From Strigops habroptila (Eukaryota; Chordata; Aves; Psittaciformes; Psittacidae), in assembly GCF_004027225.2 (NCBI RefSeq), contig NC_044282.2, positions 62,237,725-62,301,724 on the forward strand: 64,000 nucleotides of DNA, given 5' to 3'. Positions 1 through 8,845 of the stretch are shown in pieces. Every line of letters begins with the position of its first letter. Position 1 is the first letter of the stretch. The notes under the pieces are model-generated. The model saw only the letters and a list, made by a program, of their open reading frames with translations. It searched no databases and was not told where the DNA came from. The position numbers were made by a program, and so were the translations under genes.

Positions 1-615
1 TCTGTTGCATGCCCCAACCTGGCCGGATTACCTGGCAGCATGGGGGTGTTCAGACAGAAAAATAAAATATTAAGTAACTAAACGCTGGAGCTCCTGGAGC
101 AGATGGAGCAATAAATTCCTGGATTATCAGCCATCAAACATCTTGCTTCGTTTTATATAAAAAAAATTGAAAAGTGACAGCAATCCAGCTGGAACAGGTA
201 AAGCTGCTTTATTTTTAACCGAGCTGCATTGTTATCGACTTGGGGAGCTTTGTCCTAAAGCCAGTAGCTGTAATCTTGTTTTATTGCCGCCTGAGAAGGC
301 CTTTTGTCATCTTGTGATAGGGGCAAATTGTTTTCCTTGAGTTACGGCTTATGAAATACCTTGCTCTTTGCATTATTTGCTATTTTTTGTCCCTGGCAAA
401 ACTTCCTGCTCGTCTATCTGCAGGGCCAAGTAATTGAGCTGCCAGTAGAAATAAATGGTCAGTGATCTCCTGGTCCTGTAATGAAGTAGTGGGGGATGAT
501 GAAGGATGGAGCTCTGTATCCCCGGCGCAGAGCATCTCCCTCCCCATAGCGCACCCCATCACTCCCCCCCAGCATTGGGGTTTTCCCCACTGACCTCTTC
601 TCCTTTGCCTGGCAG
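1..615 (+). other. EPHX2: EPHX2 intron 1 (3' part)
   Basis: This is non-coding sequence before the first visible EPHX2 exon. The left half is AT-rich with several TTTTATT/AATAAA-like runs. I see no exon 1 (the expected phosphatase DxDxV start) and no CR1 copy. The intron ends in a pyrimidine-rich stretch and the TGGCAG acceptor at 610-615. Confidence 0.75.
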
Positions 616-700
616 GAATTTCTTGTGGAAGGTCATGTCTGCTGGTGGCTCCAACAGTCCTTATGCCAAAGTGATGAGGGGACAGATCACCCTGTCCCAG
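616..700 (+). CDS. EPHX2: EPHX2 exon 2
   Basis: The exon lies between acceptor TGGCAG and donor CAG|GTGAGC. Its first base completes a codon split with exon 1, and 28 codons follow, ending in RGQITLSQ, which matches the family's KGEITLSQ in the phosphatase cap region. Length and phase agree with the mammalian second exon. Confidence 0.93.
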
Positions 701-3700
701 GTGAGCCCCTGGGTACCAGCTGTGGAGCATCACCAGCGGCTCCAATGGGGCTCAGGAAGGAGCTGAGGAGAGCAGGCTTCAGGATGGGCTGTGCTTTATT
801 TTTTGGGGTCAGTTGAATGACTGTGCGGGTGTTTTTTCCAGCTCTTTTCCGAGATGGAAGAGGGCTGCAGGCAGCATGCCACCGCCTCGGGCGTCACCCT
901 GCCACCCACCTTCTCTGTTGCCCAAGCCTTCGAGGAGATGGCAGCCAAGGGGACGGTCAATGCCCCCCTCCTGCAGGCAGCAAAGGTGCTGCGGAGGAAT
1001 GGTGGGTGCCGGGGCGCTTTTGGGCTGGAGTAAGGGTGCTGCTTCCCTCCCAGGCAAGTGCCATGGGAGTCCCTGTTTGGTCCCACCACAGGGTCCTGGT
1101 CGGTGCCACCTGCTTGGTCCTTCATCATCATCTCCGCACTCTTCTGATGTCACCTCTCAGCATCCTTTAATTAAATATTAAGAGCCCTGCTACTAAATCC
1201 GTCAGACATATTGGCGATTAGCAGGATGCTGAAGCCATGCACCCTGCACTGTGGTTAGTCCATAAGGGAATCATAGAATCCTAGAATGGTTTGGGTTGGA
1301 AGGGACCTTAAAGCTCATCCATTTCCAGCCCCCTGCCACGGGCAGGGACACCTTCCACTAGAGCAGGTTGCTCCAAGCCCCTGTGTCCAACCTGGCCTTG
1401 AACACTGCCAGGGATGGGGCAGCCACAGCTTCTCTGGGCACCCTGTGCCGGGGCCTCTCCACCCTCACATCAGCTCAGCCCTCAGCATCTTGGTGTGCCC
1501 AAGCTCCAGCTCATGTCCCGCTTGCACTGGGAGGGTCGAGCTTTGCTTTCCTGGAAGTACAAATTGGGCATAAGCTCCTACTGAGCATCCTTTGATCTCC
1601 TGCTGGGGTGTTCTGATGTGGCCAGAGCCTTGCAAATTGGACATGTAGGGATGAGAAGGTGGCTGGGGAGGAGAGGTGAAATCAAACGCTCTCTGGAGAG
1701 CCCGAATGGGAAAATCAGCACTCCCCTCTCTGCACTAGGATTTAAGACCTGTGTCCTCACCAACAACTGGGTGGACGACAGCGCCGGGCGGCTCTTCACG
1801 GCCACGCTGATGAACCTGCTGCACCGGCACTTTGACCTGGTGATCGAGTCCTGCCGGCTGGGAATGCAGAAGCCAGATCCCAAGATCTACACCTACGCCC
1901 TGGATGCGCTGCAGGCGAAGCCACAAGAGGTATGACCACCTTGAGAACAGGTCACGGAGGGTCCCTCCAAGCACCCAAGGTCCTTGGCCAAACTCTTCTG
2001 CAGGGCACTGATCCCGGCTCTCAGTGGTGTATCTCCAGGTCATCCTCCTGGACGACATCGGGGAGAACTTGAAGCCAGCACAGGAGATGGGCATGGCCAC
2101 TGTCCTTGTCAGGGACACCGAAACCGTCCTGAAGGAGCTGGAGGAGCTCTCGGGCATCCAGGCATGTAGAGGTGGTCTCTGTCCCCTGGTCTCCTGGGGA
2201 TCCCTGGAGAGCTGGGAGGGATGGGCTTGGGCTTCTTCCCTGAGGGTGGTGAGGTGCTGGCACAGGGTGCCCAGAGAAGCTGTGGCTGCCCCATCCCTGG
2301 CAGTGTTCAAGGCCAGGCTGGATGGGGCTTGGAGCAACCTGGTCTAGTGGAAGGTGTCCCTGCCCATGGCAGGGGGTTGGAACTGGTTGATCTTTAAGGT
2401 CCCTTCCAATCCAAACCATTCTGTGGTTCTATGGTGTCCCTCCCTGGCAGGTTGGTGGGGATGTCCTGTGGGGCTCCAGGCTTGCTCAGGAGCTCACCCT
2501 GCACTCTTCACCCCACAGCTTCTCACCCAGCAAGAGCCACTACCAACGGCGTGTGATCCAACCAACGTGACCCATGGATATGTGCCCATCCGGGTAGTGT
2601 GGAGAGGACTGCCTTGGTGACAAGGGCTTGGGGTGTGCCAGGCATCCTGGGGAGGGTGTTGAGCCCTGTGCAAGGATGTGCCAGCCAACGGGTGGCGTGT
2701 TGGGCTGTCCCTCCTGTGTGGGCTGCTGTCGGTCAGGGATGCTGAGCTGCCCCATCGTTCAGGTCTTCTCTGTCCACCCCAGAGGCTATAACGTGGTTGT
2801 GTGGCTCTGGGAGGGTGTGGTGGGCCCCCACACTTGGTGACCAGTGCAAGGTGGAGGGTTGTGGGGTGAAGCCATGCAACTGCAGCTGGTGAGGGCTCTC
2901 TATCTCTTCCAGCATGGTGTCCAGCTGCACTTCGTGGAAATGGGACAGGGCCCTGTCGTCTGCCTCTGCCACGGCTTCCCCGAGTCCTGGCTCTCATGGC
3001 GTTTCCAGGTGATGGAGGAGACAGGGAGGAGGGTGGCCCACAGGGGCTGGTGGTGGGATGGTGATGGGGTGTGTGTGGTCACCACTCCTGAGGGTTCCCG
3101 GGTGGGAGAGTGGGGTCCAGGGGTCTCAGCATCCTTTGGAGGTTGCTGTTTTCCCTCCTAGATCCCAGCTTTGGTTGATGCCGGCTTCAGGGTGATCGCT
3201 CTGGAGATGAAGGGCTATGGGGAGTCCACAGCCCCACCGGGTGAGTTGGGGGTATACAGGGCTGGAGCTGCTGACCCCAAGTCCAAGACCCAGGCAGAGA
3301 TAGATGAATGGAGGAGTCTTCTCCTGGGTGGGCGGAAGCTGGCTCCTCCTGCAGCCCCAGCAGCTCAGAGGGATGCCACATACATCCCTAGAAACATTTG
3401 GATGTTAAGATGATGGTGATTATGTCTTTTGCACAGATATAAAAGAGTATTCCCAGGAGCAGATATGCAAGGTGAGGATGCGGGCAGGATGAGCATGGTG
3501 TGGAGGGTGGTGATCTCAGACAGGATCTGACTCTTTCTCTCCTCCCTTCCCCAGGACCTGGTGGTTTTCCTGGACAAACTGGTGAGAAGCCCCCCACAAT
3601 GGGTCCCTCCTTCTTGGCAAGGTTTGGGCGTGTATTCCCCCAGCCGCCCTTCACCTCTTCCTTCCCATGCAGGGACAGCTGAGCTCCCCAGTGTCTTCGG

Positions 3701-6700
3701 TCCAAACCCCTTGGGGTAGCACCAAGACCTGTGTTTGTGTTCCCTGTGGGTGAGATTTTAGGGGTGGGGATGTTCATACAACCCATTGCCGATGGAGAGA
3801 ACCCATCCTCAGGAGGGTCTCTGTGTCATCTACTCCTGGACCTTGTGTCCTTGCTGAGGATGGGCTGGTGGCATCTGAGGCTTGGCAGAATTTTGGTGAG
3901 GCAGCGAAATACTCATGGAGAAGGATGCTGGGCTGCATCCCCTTTGTCCTTCCACATGGCTGGGGTGACCGGGGGACCATCACTGCCCCTTGGCACAGCT
4001 CATATATGGTGTCATCTCACTTGAGTTTGGGAGCTCCAGGTTTAATTCACATCCCAGCAAGGCAATAGGGTTGATTTCTGCGCCTTTTAAAAGAAATGAA
4101 GTGTAGGGAGTAAAGGCGCAGCCCACAGATGTCAGCGCCTCCAGGGCTTTTTCCTTGTGAAATGGCTTCCAAGGGAATGAGTTCTTCAAAAACCACAGGG
4201 CTAAAAACAAGAAACAAGGAGGAAAAAAAGCCCCTTGAGGGCTCCTTGTTGGAGAAGTGGTGGTGGTGGTTCTGTGCTAGAGCTGGGATGGGTTTTGGGA
4301 GGGGACCAGGCATTGCGGGGATTGTAGCTGTGGTTTGGTGCTGAGCATGTGAGGATAAATCACATCCCTTTGCTGGAGAATTGCCTTCGTGTTGGAATAG
4401 GAATAAGGAAAATGGATCTAAAGATGCCTGTTGATGTGCAGCCTGGCAAGCGAGTGGGTGCCCACTTTGCTTCAGGGTGAGCTTGATAGATGGGAAGTGA
4501 AGTGGTGACATCCCATATGGATGGGATTTCCCTGCTCCTCCATTACCATCAGGGCCCATCCTGCTCCTCTCCCCCCTGGGGTGCTCCTTCTCCCTCCCCT
4601 GGTACAACCTAGGGGATTTTAGGGGTGATAAATGACTTCATGAAGCTCTATGTGATGTCTGATCTGGGATGCAGAAGATGCAGAGCGGTCCAGGAGCCAG
4701 GACAGTGATGGTGGGATGAAACCCGTCAGCATGGGGGGGACCCACTCAGCCCCACATCAGCAGTGGGAAATGCTGGGACCCCCCCCAACCCCTCTGCCCC
4801 CCTTGAGGGGGGGTTTGGGCACTGTGTTTTGCGCTGTCAGACGGCAGCGAGCAGAGACATGTCTGCTGGGAGGGAATTTTAATTACGCTTCTAAATATCA
4901 GCTAATTATGAACCGGCTGCTCCATCGTCGGGAGCGCAGGTTTAATTGGATTTATTTGTCGGTGCCCAGAGGGGTCAGAAAAATAGAATGGAGGAGGGGG
5001 GACAGGCTCCAGGCAGGATCCGCACGGGCATGGGGGATGCTGTGAGCTGCTTCCCGGAGGGGCAGAGATTTATTTGGCTGCGGTTATAAGATGATGTTCC
5101 CTATGTGATGACGGGGGGGGAGGCACCCATATGGATGATTCCAAGGAATGAGTAGCCTCCAGACATGTTTTCAGTGGATAATAATGAATCCCTTGCCTCC
5201 GAAGGGCTCAGGTACTTGAAATGTTTAATTAAGTTGGAGCAAATTGCTCTGGGGATCAGGTAATGCTTCTTCCTTGGCGGGGGGAAGGAAAATAAATGGG
5301 GGGGGAAAAGGAAAACATTGCTGTTTCCTGCTCTGTTTGCTGCTTCGGAGGAAGGCAGATCCCCTGTATCTCCTGCTGATGCCTGTTGGGTGCTGCTTTT
5401 GGGGAGGATTTGGAGGTGCTCCCTGGGAGCTGCTGTGGGTGCATGCTCATAGACCCCCTCCCCACAGGGCATCCCGCAGACCGTGCTGATTGGCCATGAC
5501 TGGGGCGGTGCCTTGGTCTGGAACATGGCTCTGTTCTACCCTGAGAGGGTGAGGTGGGTCCGTGCCATGTGTGTGGCTCCTTGGGGATTGATCCTACCCC
5601 CCGTCCCCAGTCCCTGACAGTGCCCTGGATCCTGCCCTCTCCATTCCATCCCCAGAGCAAAGCCCTGGCTCATGCTGGGCACCCCAAATCTGGGTGTGAT
5701 CCTGACTCTGTGTCCTCCCCATGATGTTCCAGAGCTGTAGCCTCGCTGAACACGCCGTACCGACCCGCCGACCCCTCTGTGGACATCGTGGAGAGGATGA
5801 AAAGCATCCCCACCTTTGACTACCAGTTCTACTTCCAGGAGCCAGTGAGTCCAGGACCACAGTTTTTGTCCACCACCCTTCTCTTGGGGCTTAACCTCAC
5901 CCCCAGGATGGGGCCATGCCCGTGTTGGGGTCCCCAGCTCATGGGTGGGCATCGCCTGCCCCACAGCCAGGGTGCCACACTGTGGGACTCTCACTGTCAC
6001 CCCAGCTGCAAGTGGCTTGTGGTCCCCCTGACAGACCTTGTTCCCAGGCTGGACTCTGCCAAGAAACCATTCCCAGCCTCCACCTGAGCCCAGATGGGTG
6101 GCAGGATCTGACTCTGGGGTGGGCTGGGTCCCTGGGGAGGGGTGGCATCACCCACCACGCTTCTTCCCCTCCATGTGCAGGGTGTCGCGGAAGCGGAGCT
6201 GGAGAAGGACATCGGCCGGACACTGAAGGCCCTGATCCGCTCCACACGCCAGGAGGTAGGGATGGGGCTGAGGGTTGCCCTGGGGTGGGAGCAGAGGGCT
6301 TCACAGCCCGATGTCCCCTCCAAGCCCTGCTAGCGTACTGGGGCTCTGCCTGTGGCACCCTCTCCCCTTCCACCTCGCCCATGCCAGGAGCCAAAAAACT
6401 TCAGGGATGGCTTTGCAGTGTTCCACAGTGGCCCTTGGCATGCTCCACCCTGTGTCTGCCATCCTTTTGCTGCCTGTGTGCAGCAAAGTCTGCGTTCAGT
6501 CAGCCATCAGTAGGGACCAGAGTGAACGCATCTTTGTAAGCAGTGGTGCAGGGCCCTTGCCTCTTAAGGACTCAAAGCTGACCCTCAGTAGGGTTTGAGA
6601 ACACCTGGGGGGGTGCGGGGGGAACACAACCCAGCCTGGAGAACAGCAGATTTGTGGGGTGACTGTCGTGCTGCCTGGCAGGGGCTTCTGCTCTCCCTTG

Positions 6701-8391
6701 AAGCACCACTCGCTTCCTTAACCACTGCAAATGTTAATGTCTTGCTTCAGGGTGAAAACCTTTGTGGTTTAAAATAACAGCGCCGTGGGAGCCTTGCCAG
6801 CGGCCTCATTCTGCCATCGCTGCTGGCTGCTTCCAGCTCCACAGCCCAGGGCCGCGTGGCTGGTTCCTGCATCCCTTAGGATGCAGCCATGCTCAGCGCT
6901 GGCTCCCAGCTCTGCTCCCCAGAGCTGCACAGCCAGTTCCTGCATCCTTTGGGATGCAGTGATGCCCAATGCTGGCTCCCAGCTCTGCTGCCGAGGGCTG
7001 TGTGGCTGGTTCCTGCATCCCTTGGGATGCAGCGATGCTCAGTGCTGGTTCCCAGTAAGGAGCCCCAAGTGTGGCAGCCATGGGGAGCCCCCCAGGATGG
7101 GTTTTCCTCCCTGTGTGCGGTGCCCTCCATGCCTGCCCTCAGTCCCCTCTCTCCACAGGACCGCCTGCCTGTCACATCTGAATTCCACCGGGTCCAGGAG
7201 CGAGGTAAGGGGTGGGATGCTGCAGCAGGGAGGATGCTGCGGGGTGTGGAGGATGCAGCGGGTGGGCAGTGCTGTGTTTCTTCTTGCAGGGGGGCTGCTG
7301 GTGGGCCTCCCAGAAAACCCTCCTGCCAGCCAGATCCTGCACGGCCCTGAGCTGCAGTACTACATCCAGCGCTTCCAGAAGTCCGGCTTCAGGTAGTGGC
7401 AGGAGCCTGCAGGGCTGGTGGGGTATCCCCCCTGCAGAAGGGGAGACCCCAAACCCACCTTGGCTGTGGTTTATAACACCAAGAAGGTGCAAGGCTACCG
7501 GAGGGAGGCTGCTTTACCCTTGCAGGCACTTCCCATGCCATGGGCAGTGGGATATTCCCTGTGGTGGTGATGGTAGGAGCTGAATGTCAGCATCTCCACT
7601 CTGTTCTCTCTCTCAGTGGCCCCTTGAACTGGTACCGTAACATGCGACCCAACTGGCACTGGGCCCTCTCTGCCAAGGACAGGAAGGTGGGGACTGATCC
7701 TGCCCTGCAGGGGCATTTGCAGACCCAGCACCTTCCCCACCTTGGCACCCATGTTCCCTGTAGATCACGATGCCAGCACTGATGGTCACGGCTGGGAAGG
7801 ACAAGGTGCTGCATCCCAACATGAGCAAGGGCATGGAGGAGTGGGTGAGTCAATATAGCCCCAGCCCAGCCCAGCCCTGGCTGTGCTCATGATCAACCTC
7901 CGTAAGATCCCACTGCAGGAGATGGGCTGGATTTGGTCTAGATACAGGGACATCACTTGATAAGGGGGGACAGGCTGATATGGGATGCTGAGGGGGGTAT
8001 TTACCTTCTCTCCTGCCTGCAGCAGGCAGAAGGGAACTTGCTCTTGCCAAAATAAAGAGCTGGGGATGCAGGGACAGCCTTGAGGCTCCTGATACCCCAA
8101 TCCTGGCACAAACCAACCCCTCTCCACTCTCATCCATCCCTCCCAAGATCCCACAGCTGCGCCGGGAGCACATTGAGGAGTGCGGGCACTGGACGCAGAT
8201 GGAGAGGTACCACAGCTGGCAAGCACAGCCCCGCTCCATTGGAGCCGGGCCCCCCTGTCTCCCAGGGGATGCCAAATCCCACCCCAACTCTGTGCCATCC
8301 CCCCAGGCCGGCGGTGCTGAACAGGATCCTGGTGGAATGGCTGGAGGGGCTCCCCCCGGATCCTCCTCTTCCCAAGATCTCCAGGCTGTGA
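616..8391 (+). CDS. EPHX2: Bifunctional soluble epoxide hydrolase 2, exons 2-19 (5'-partial)
   Basis: The gene encodes an enzyme with an N-terminal HAD-type lipid-phosphate phosphatase and a C-terminal alpha/beta-hydrolase that turns epoxy-fatty acids into diols in cytosol and peroxisomes. Eighteen exons splice in a single open frame: 616-700, 842-1001, 1739-1929, 2039-2161, 2519-2593, 2913-3008, 3162-3240, 3437-3471, 3555-3581, 5468-5553, 5733-5844, 6181-6255, 7159-7204, 7290-7392, 7617-7686, 7764-7844, 8148-8206, 8307-8391. They give 528 residues. Visible motifs are LTNNW and LLDDIGENLKPA (phosphatase), HGFPESW (oxyanion hole), GHDWGG (nucleophile Asp, visible residue 301), the two lid tyrosines (349 and 437), Asp467 and His495. 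Offsets to the human residues as I remember them (335, 383, 466, 496, 524) are 29-34, so about 34 residues, including the phosphatase DxD motif, lie on exon 1 outside the window. The protein ends in SRL. Identification is certain from family similarity; activity is inferred. Confidence 0.97.
842..1001 (+). CDS. EPHX2: EPHX2 exon 3
   Basis: The acceptor is TTTTTTCCAG and the donor is AATG|GTGGGT. The frame reads LFSEMEEGCRQ to LLQAAKVLRRNG, corresponding to the helical cap of the phosphatase domain. The last Gly codon is split with exon 4. Confidence 0.94.
1269..1470 (-). mobile_element. CR1 3'-end fragment in EPHX2 intron 3
   Basis: The plus strand reads as the reverse complement of the CR1 3' end: an AATCATAGAATC-type terminus, then GGTTTGGGTTGGAAGGGACC and CACAGCTTCTCTGGGCA. 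It is a 5'-truncated copy of about 200 bp inserted antisense to EPHX2. Confidence 0.9.
1739..1929 (+). CDS. EPHX2: EPHX2 exon 4
   Basis: The acceptor is TGCACTAG and the donor is GAG|GTATGA. The exon encodes the phosphatase core from GFKTCVLTNNW (HAD motif II, the Thr-Asn pair) to RLGMQKPDPKIY (motif III lysine) and KPQE. It is 191 bp long. Confidence 0.95.
2039..2161 (+). CDS. EPHX2: EPHX2 exon 5 (probable GC donor)
   Basis: The exon starts after ATCTCCAG and encodes 41 codons with the HAD motif IV region LLDDIGENLKPA (metal-binding aspartates), ending in LSGIQ. Only a donor directly after CAG at 2161 joins exon 6 in phase 0, and the intron there begins GCATGT. Nearby GT dinucleotides would shift the frame. 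Confidence 0.9.
2232..2434 (+). mobile_element. CR1 3'-end fragment in EPHX2 intron 5
   Basis: A sense-oriented 5'-truncated CR1 running from GAGGGTGGTGAGG to the terminal CCATTCTGTGGTTCTATGG. It fills more than half of the 357-bp intron that uses the GC donor. Confidence 0.9.
2519..2593 (+). CDS. EPHX2: EPHX2 exon 6
   Basis: This 25-codon exon lies between CCCCACAG and CGG|GTAGTG. It encodes LLTQQEPLPTACDPTNVTHG and the start of the hydrolase domain. The proline-rich segment corresponds to the linker between phosphatase and hydrolase. Confidence 0.93.
2913..3008 (+). CDS. EPHX2: EPHX2 exon 7, oxyanion-hole motif
   Basis: The exon has 32 codons and begins HGVQLHFVEMG. CLCHGFPESWLSW carries the HGFP oxyanion-hole motif of alpha/beta epoxide hydrolases. 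The acceptor is CTCTTCCAG and the donor is CAG|GTGATG. Confidence 0.95.
3162..3240 (+). CDS. EPHX2: EPHX2 exon 8
   Basis: It encodes IPALVDAGFRVIALEMKG followed by YGESTAPP, the conserved strand and loop before the lid. The acceptor is CTCCTAG and the donor is CCGG|GTGAGT. Confidence 0.94.
3437..3471 (+). CDS. EPHX2: EPHX2 exon 9 (35 bp)
   Basis: This very short exon follows TTTTGCACAG and ends AAG|GTGAGG. With the split first codon it encodes DIKEYSQEQICK, matching the family's EIEEYCMEVLCK. It is supported by phase and similarity. Confidence 0.9.
3555..3581 (+). CDS. EPHX2: EPHX2 exon 10 (27 bp)
   Basis: This nine-codon micro-exon, DLVVFLDKL, lies between TTCCCCAG and CTG|GTGAGA. The 1.9-kb intron after it is the largest visible in this gene. 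Confidence 0.9.
3582..5467 (+). other. EPHX2: EPHX2 intron 10
   Basis: This is a 1.9-kb intron with no coding similarity and no CR1 copy. It contains C/G homopolymer runs (4730-4820, including a small inverted C/G run around 4797-4815) and an AT-rich block at about 4840-5000 with several TAATTA/TTTAATT motifs, treated separately as a candidate regulatory element. Confidence 0.7.
5468..5553 (+). CDS. EPHX2: EPHX2 exon 11, catalytic nucleophile
   Basis: It encodes GIPQTVLIGHDWGGALVWNM. The Asp in GHDWGG is the hydrolase nucleophile that forms the ester intermediate with the epoxide. The acceptor is CCCACAG; the donor GTGAG|GTGGGT leaves two bases of an Arg codon. Confidence 0.96.
5733..5844 (+). 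CDS. EPHX2: EPHX2 exon 12, first lid tyrosine
   Basis: The exon completes the Arg codon and reads AVASLNTPYRPADPS to FDYQFYFQEP. The tyrosine after FD matches the epoxide-polarising lid tyrosine (Tyr383 in human). The acceptor is GATGTTCCAG and the donor is CCA|GTGAGT. Confidence 0.95.
6181..6255 (+). CDS. EPHX2: EPHX2 exon 13
   Basis: It encodes GVAEAELEKDIGRTLKALIR then STRQE, the lid helix region. The acceptor is CCATGTGCAG and the donor is GAG|GTAGGG. Confidence 0.94.
6820..7055. repeat. 73-bp minisatellite in EPHX2 intron 13
   Basis: About three tandem copies share GTTCCTGCATCC(C/T)TT and GATGCAG blocks, starting at 6862, 6935 and 7008 (period 73 bp), with a partial copy upstream. The copies differ at a few sites, so the array is not recent. 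Confidence 0.85.
7159..7204 (+). CDS. EPHX2: EPHX2 exon 14
   Basis: It encodes DRLPVTSEFHRVQER plus one base of Gly. This is the most divergent part of the enzyme relative to mammals. The acceptor is CTCTCCACAG and the donor is CGAG|GTAAGG. Confidence 0.87.
7290..7392 (+). CDS. EPHX2: EPHX2 exon 15
   Basis: It reads GGLLVGLPENPPASQ to YYIQRFQKSGF plus AG of a split codon. The acceptor is TTCTTGCAG and the donor is AG|GTAGTG. The split codon becomes Ser (AG+T) where mammals, as remembered, have Arg. Confidence 0.93.
7617..7686 (+). CDS. EPHX2: EPHX2 exon 16, second lid tyrosine
   Basis: It encodes GPLNWYRNMRPNWHWALSAK then DRK. The tyrosine in NWYRNM is the second epoxide-activating tyrosine (human Tyr466). 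The acceptor is TCTCTCAG and the donor is AAG|GTGGGG. Confidence 0.95.
7764..7844 (+). CDS. EPHX2: EPHX2 exon 17, catalytic Asp
   Basis: It encodes ITMPALMVTAGKDKVLHPNM then SKGMEEW. The Asp of AGKD is the charge-relay acid (human Asp496). The acceptor is CCCTGTAG and the donor is TGG|GTGAGT. Confidence 0.95.
8148..8206 (+). CDS. EPHX2: EPHX2 exon 18, catalytic His
   Basis: It encodes IPQLRREHIEECGHWTQME. The His of CGHWTQ is the general base of the hydrolase triad (human His524). The acceptor is CTCCCAAG and the donor is GAGAG|GTACCA. Confidence 0.95.
8307..8391 (+). CDS. EPHX2: EPHX2 exon 19 with SRL C-terminus
   Basis: This last coding exon follows ATCCCCCCAG. It encodes the final helix (VLNRILVEWLEGL) and ends PKISRL before TGA at 8389-8391. 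SRL fits the canonical type 1 peroxisomal targeting consensus [SAC][KRH][LM]. Confidence 0.95.
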
Positions 8392-8845
8392 GCCTTGCCC
8401 CATGCCTTCCCTCCTCCCCGGGATGATTTTGCCTCTAGGGTTGGATTTTTACCTTTAGGGTTTGATTTTTGCCTTTAGGTATTGTTGGGGTGTCGATGGG
8501 TGGAAGCGATGGGTGAGCCAGGGCTGGGAGGACGGTGGCACAAAGCATCGCCCCTGCTTTGTGCAGCTAAAAGGATCCCTGTGAGCTCTTATGAGGGTGT
8601 TGGGAGATGGTTTGGGGCTGGACCCATCCTCGTGCCATGGCAAGGGCTGTGTTGGGGCTGCCCCGTTACCTCAGCCCCAGCCCCAGGGCTTTCCTTGCAC
8701 AGGGGTTTGGATGGAGGGTCCCCCAGTTGTGGCTGGGATTTCAATGTGGAGGAGAGGTTTTAGTGCACTAATAATCATGAATTCTGCCTCAGAAATCACC
8801 TTTTGCCTTGTAACATTGACCAATAAAGCACAAAGTGACCTGTGG
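8392..8845 (+). terminator. EPHX2: EPHX2 3'UTR and polyadenylation signal
   Basis: An AATAAA hexamer lies at 8822-8827, about 430 bases after the stop codon, inside CAATAAAGCACAAAGTG. The cleavage site is expected about 15-25 bases downstream. No better signal occurs between the stop codon and this position. Confidence 0.8.

Noticed and set aside
1-615. EPHX2 exon 1
   Set aside because: No DxDxV phosphatase start or suitable donor in correct phase is present, so exon 1 must lie left of the window.
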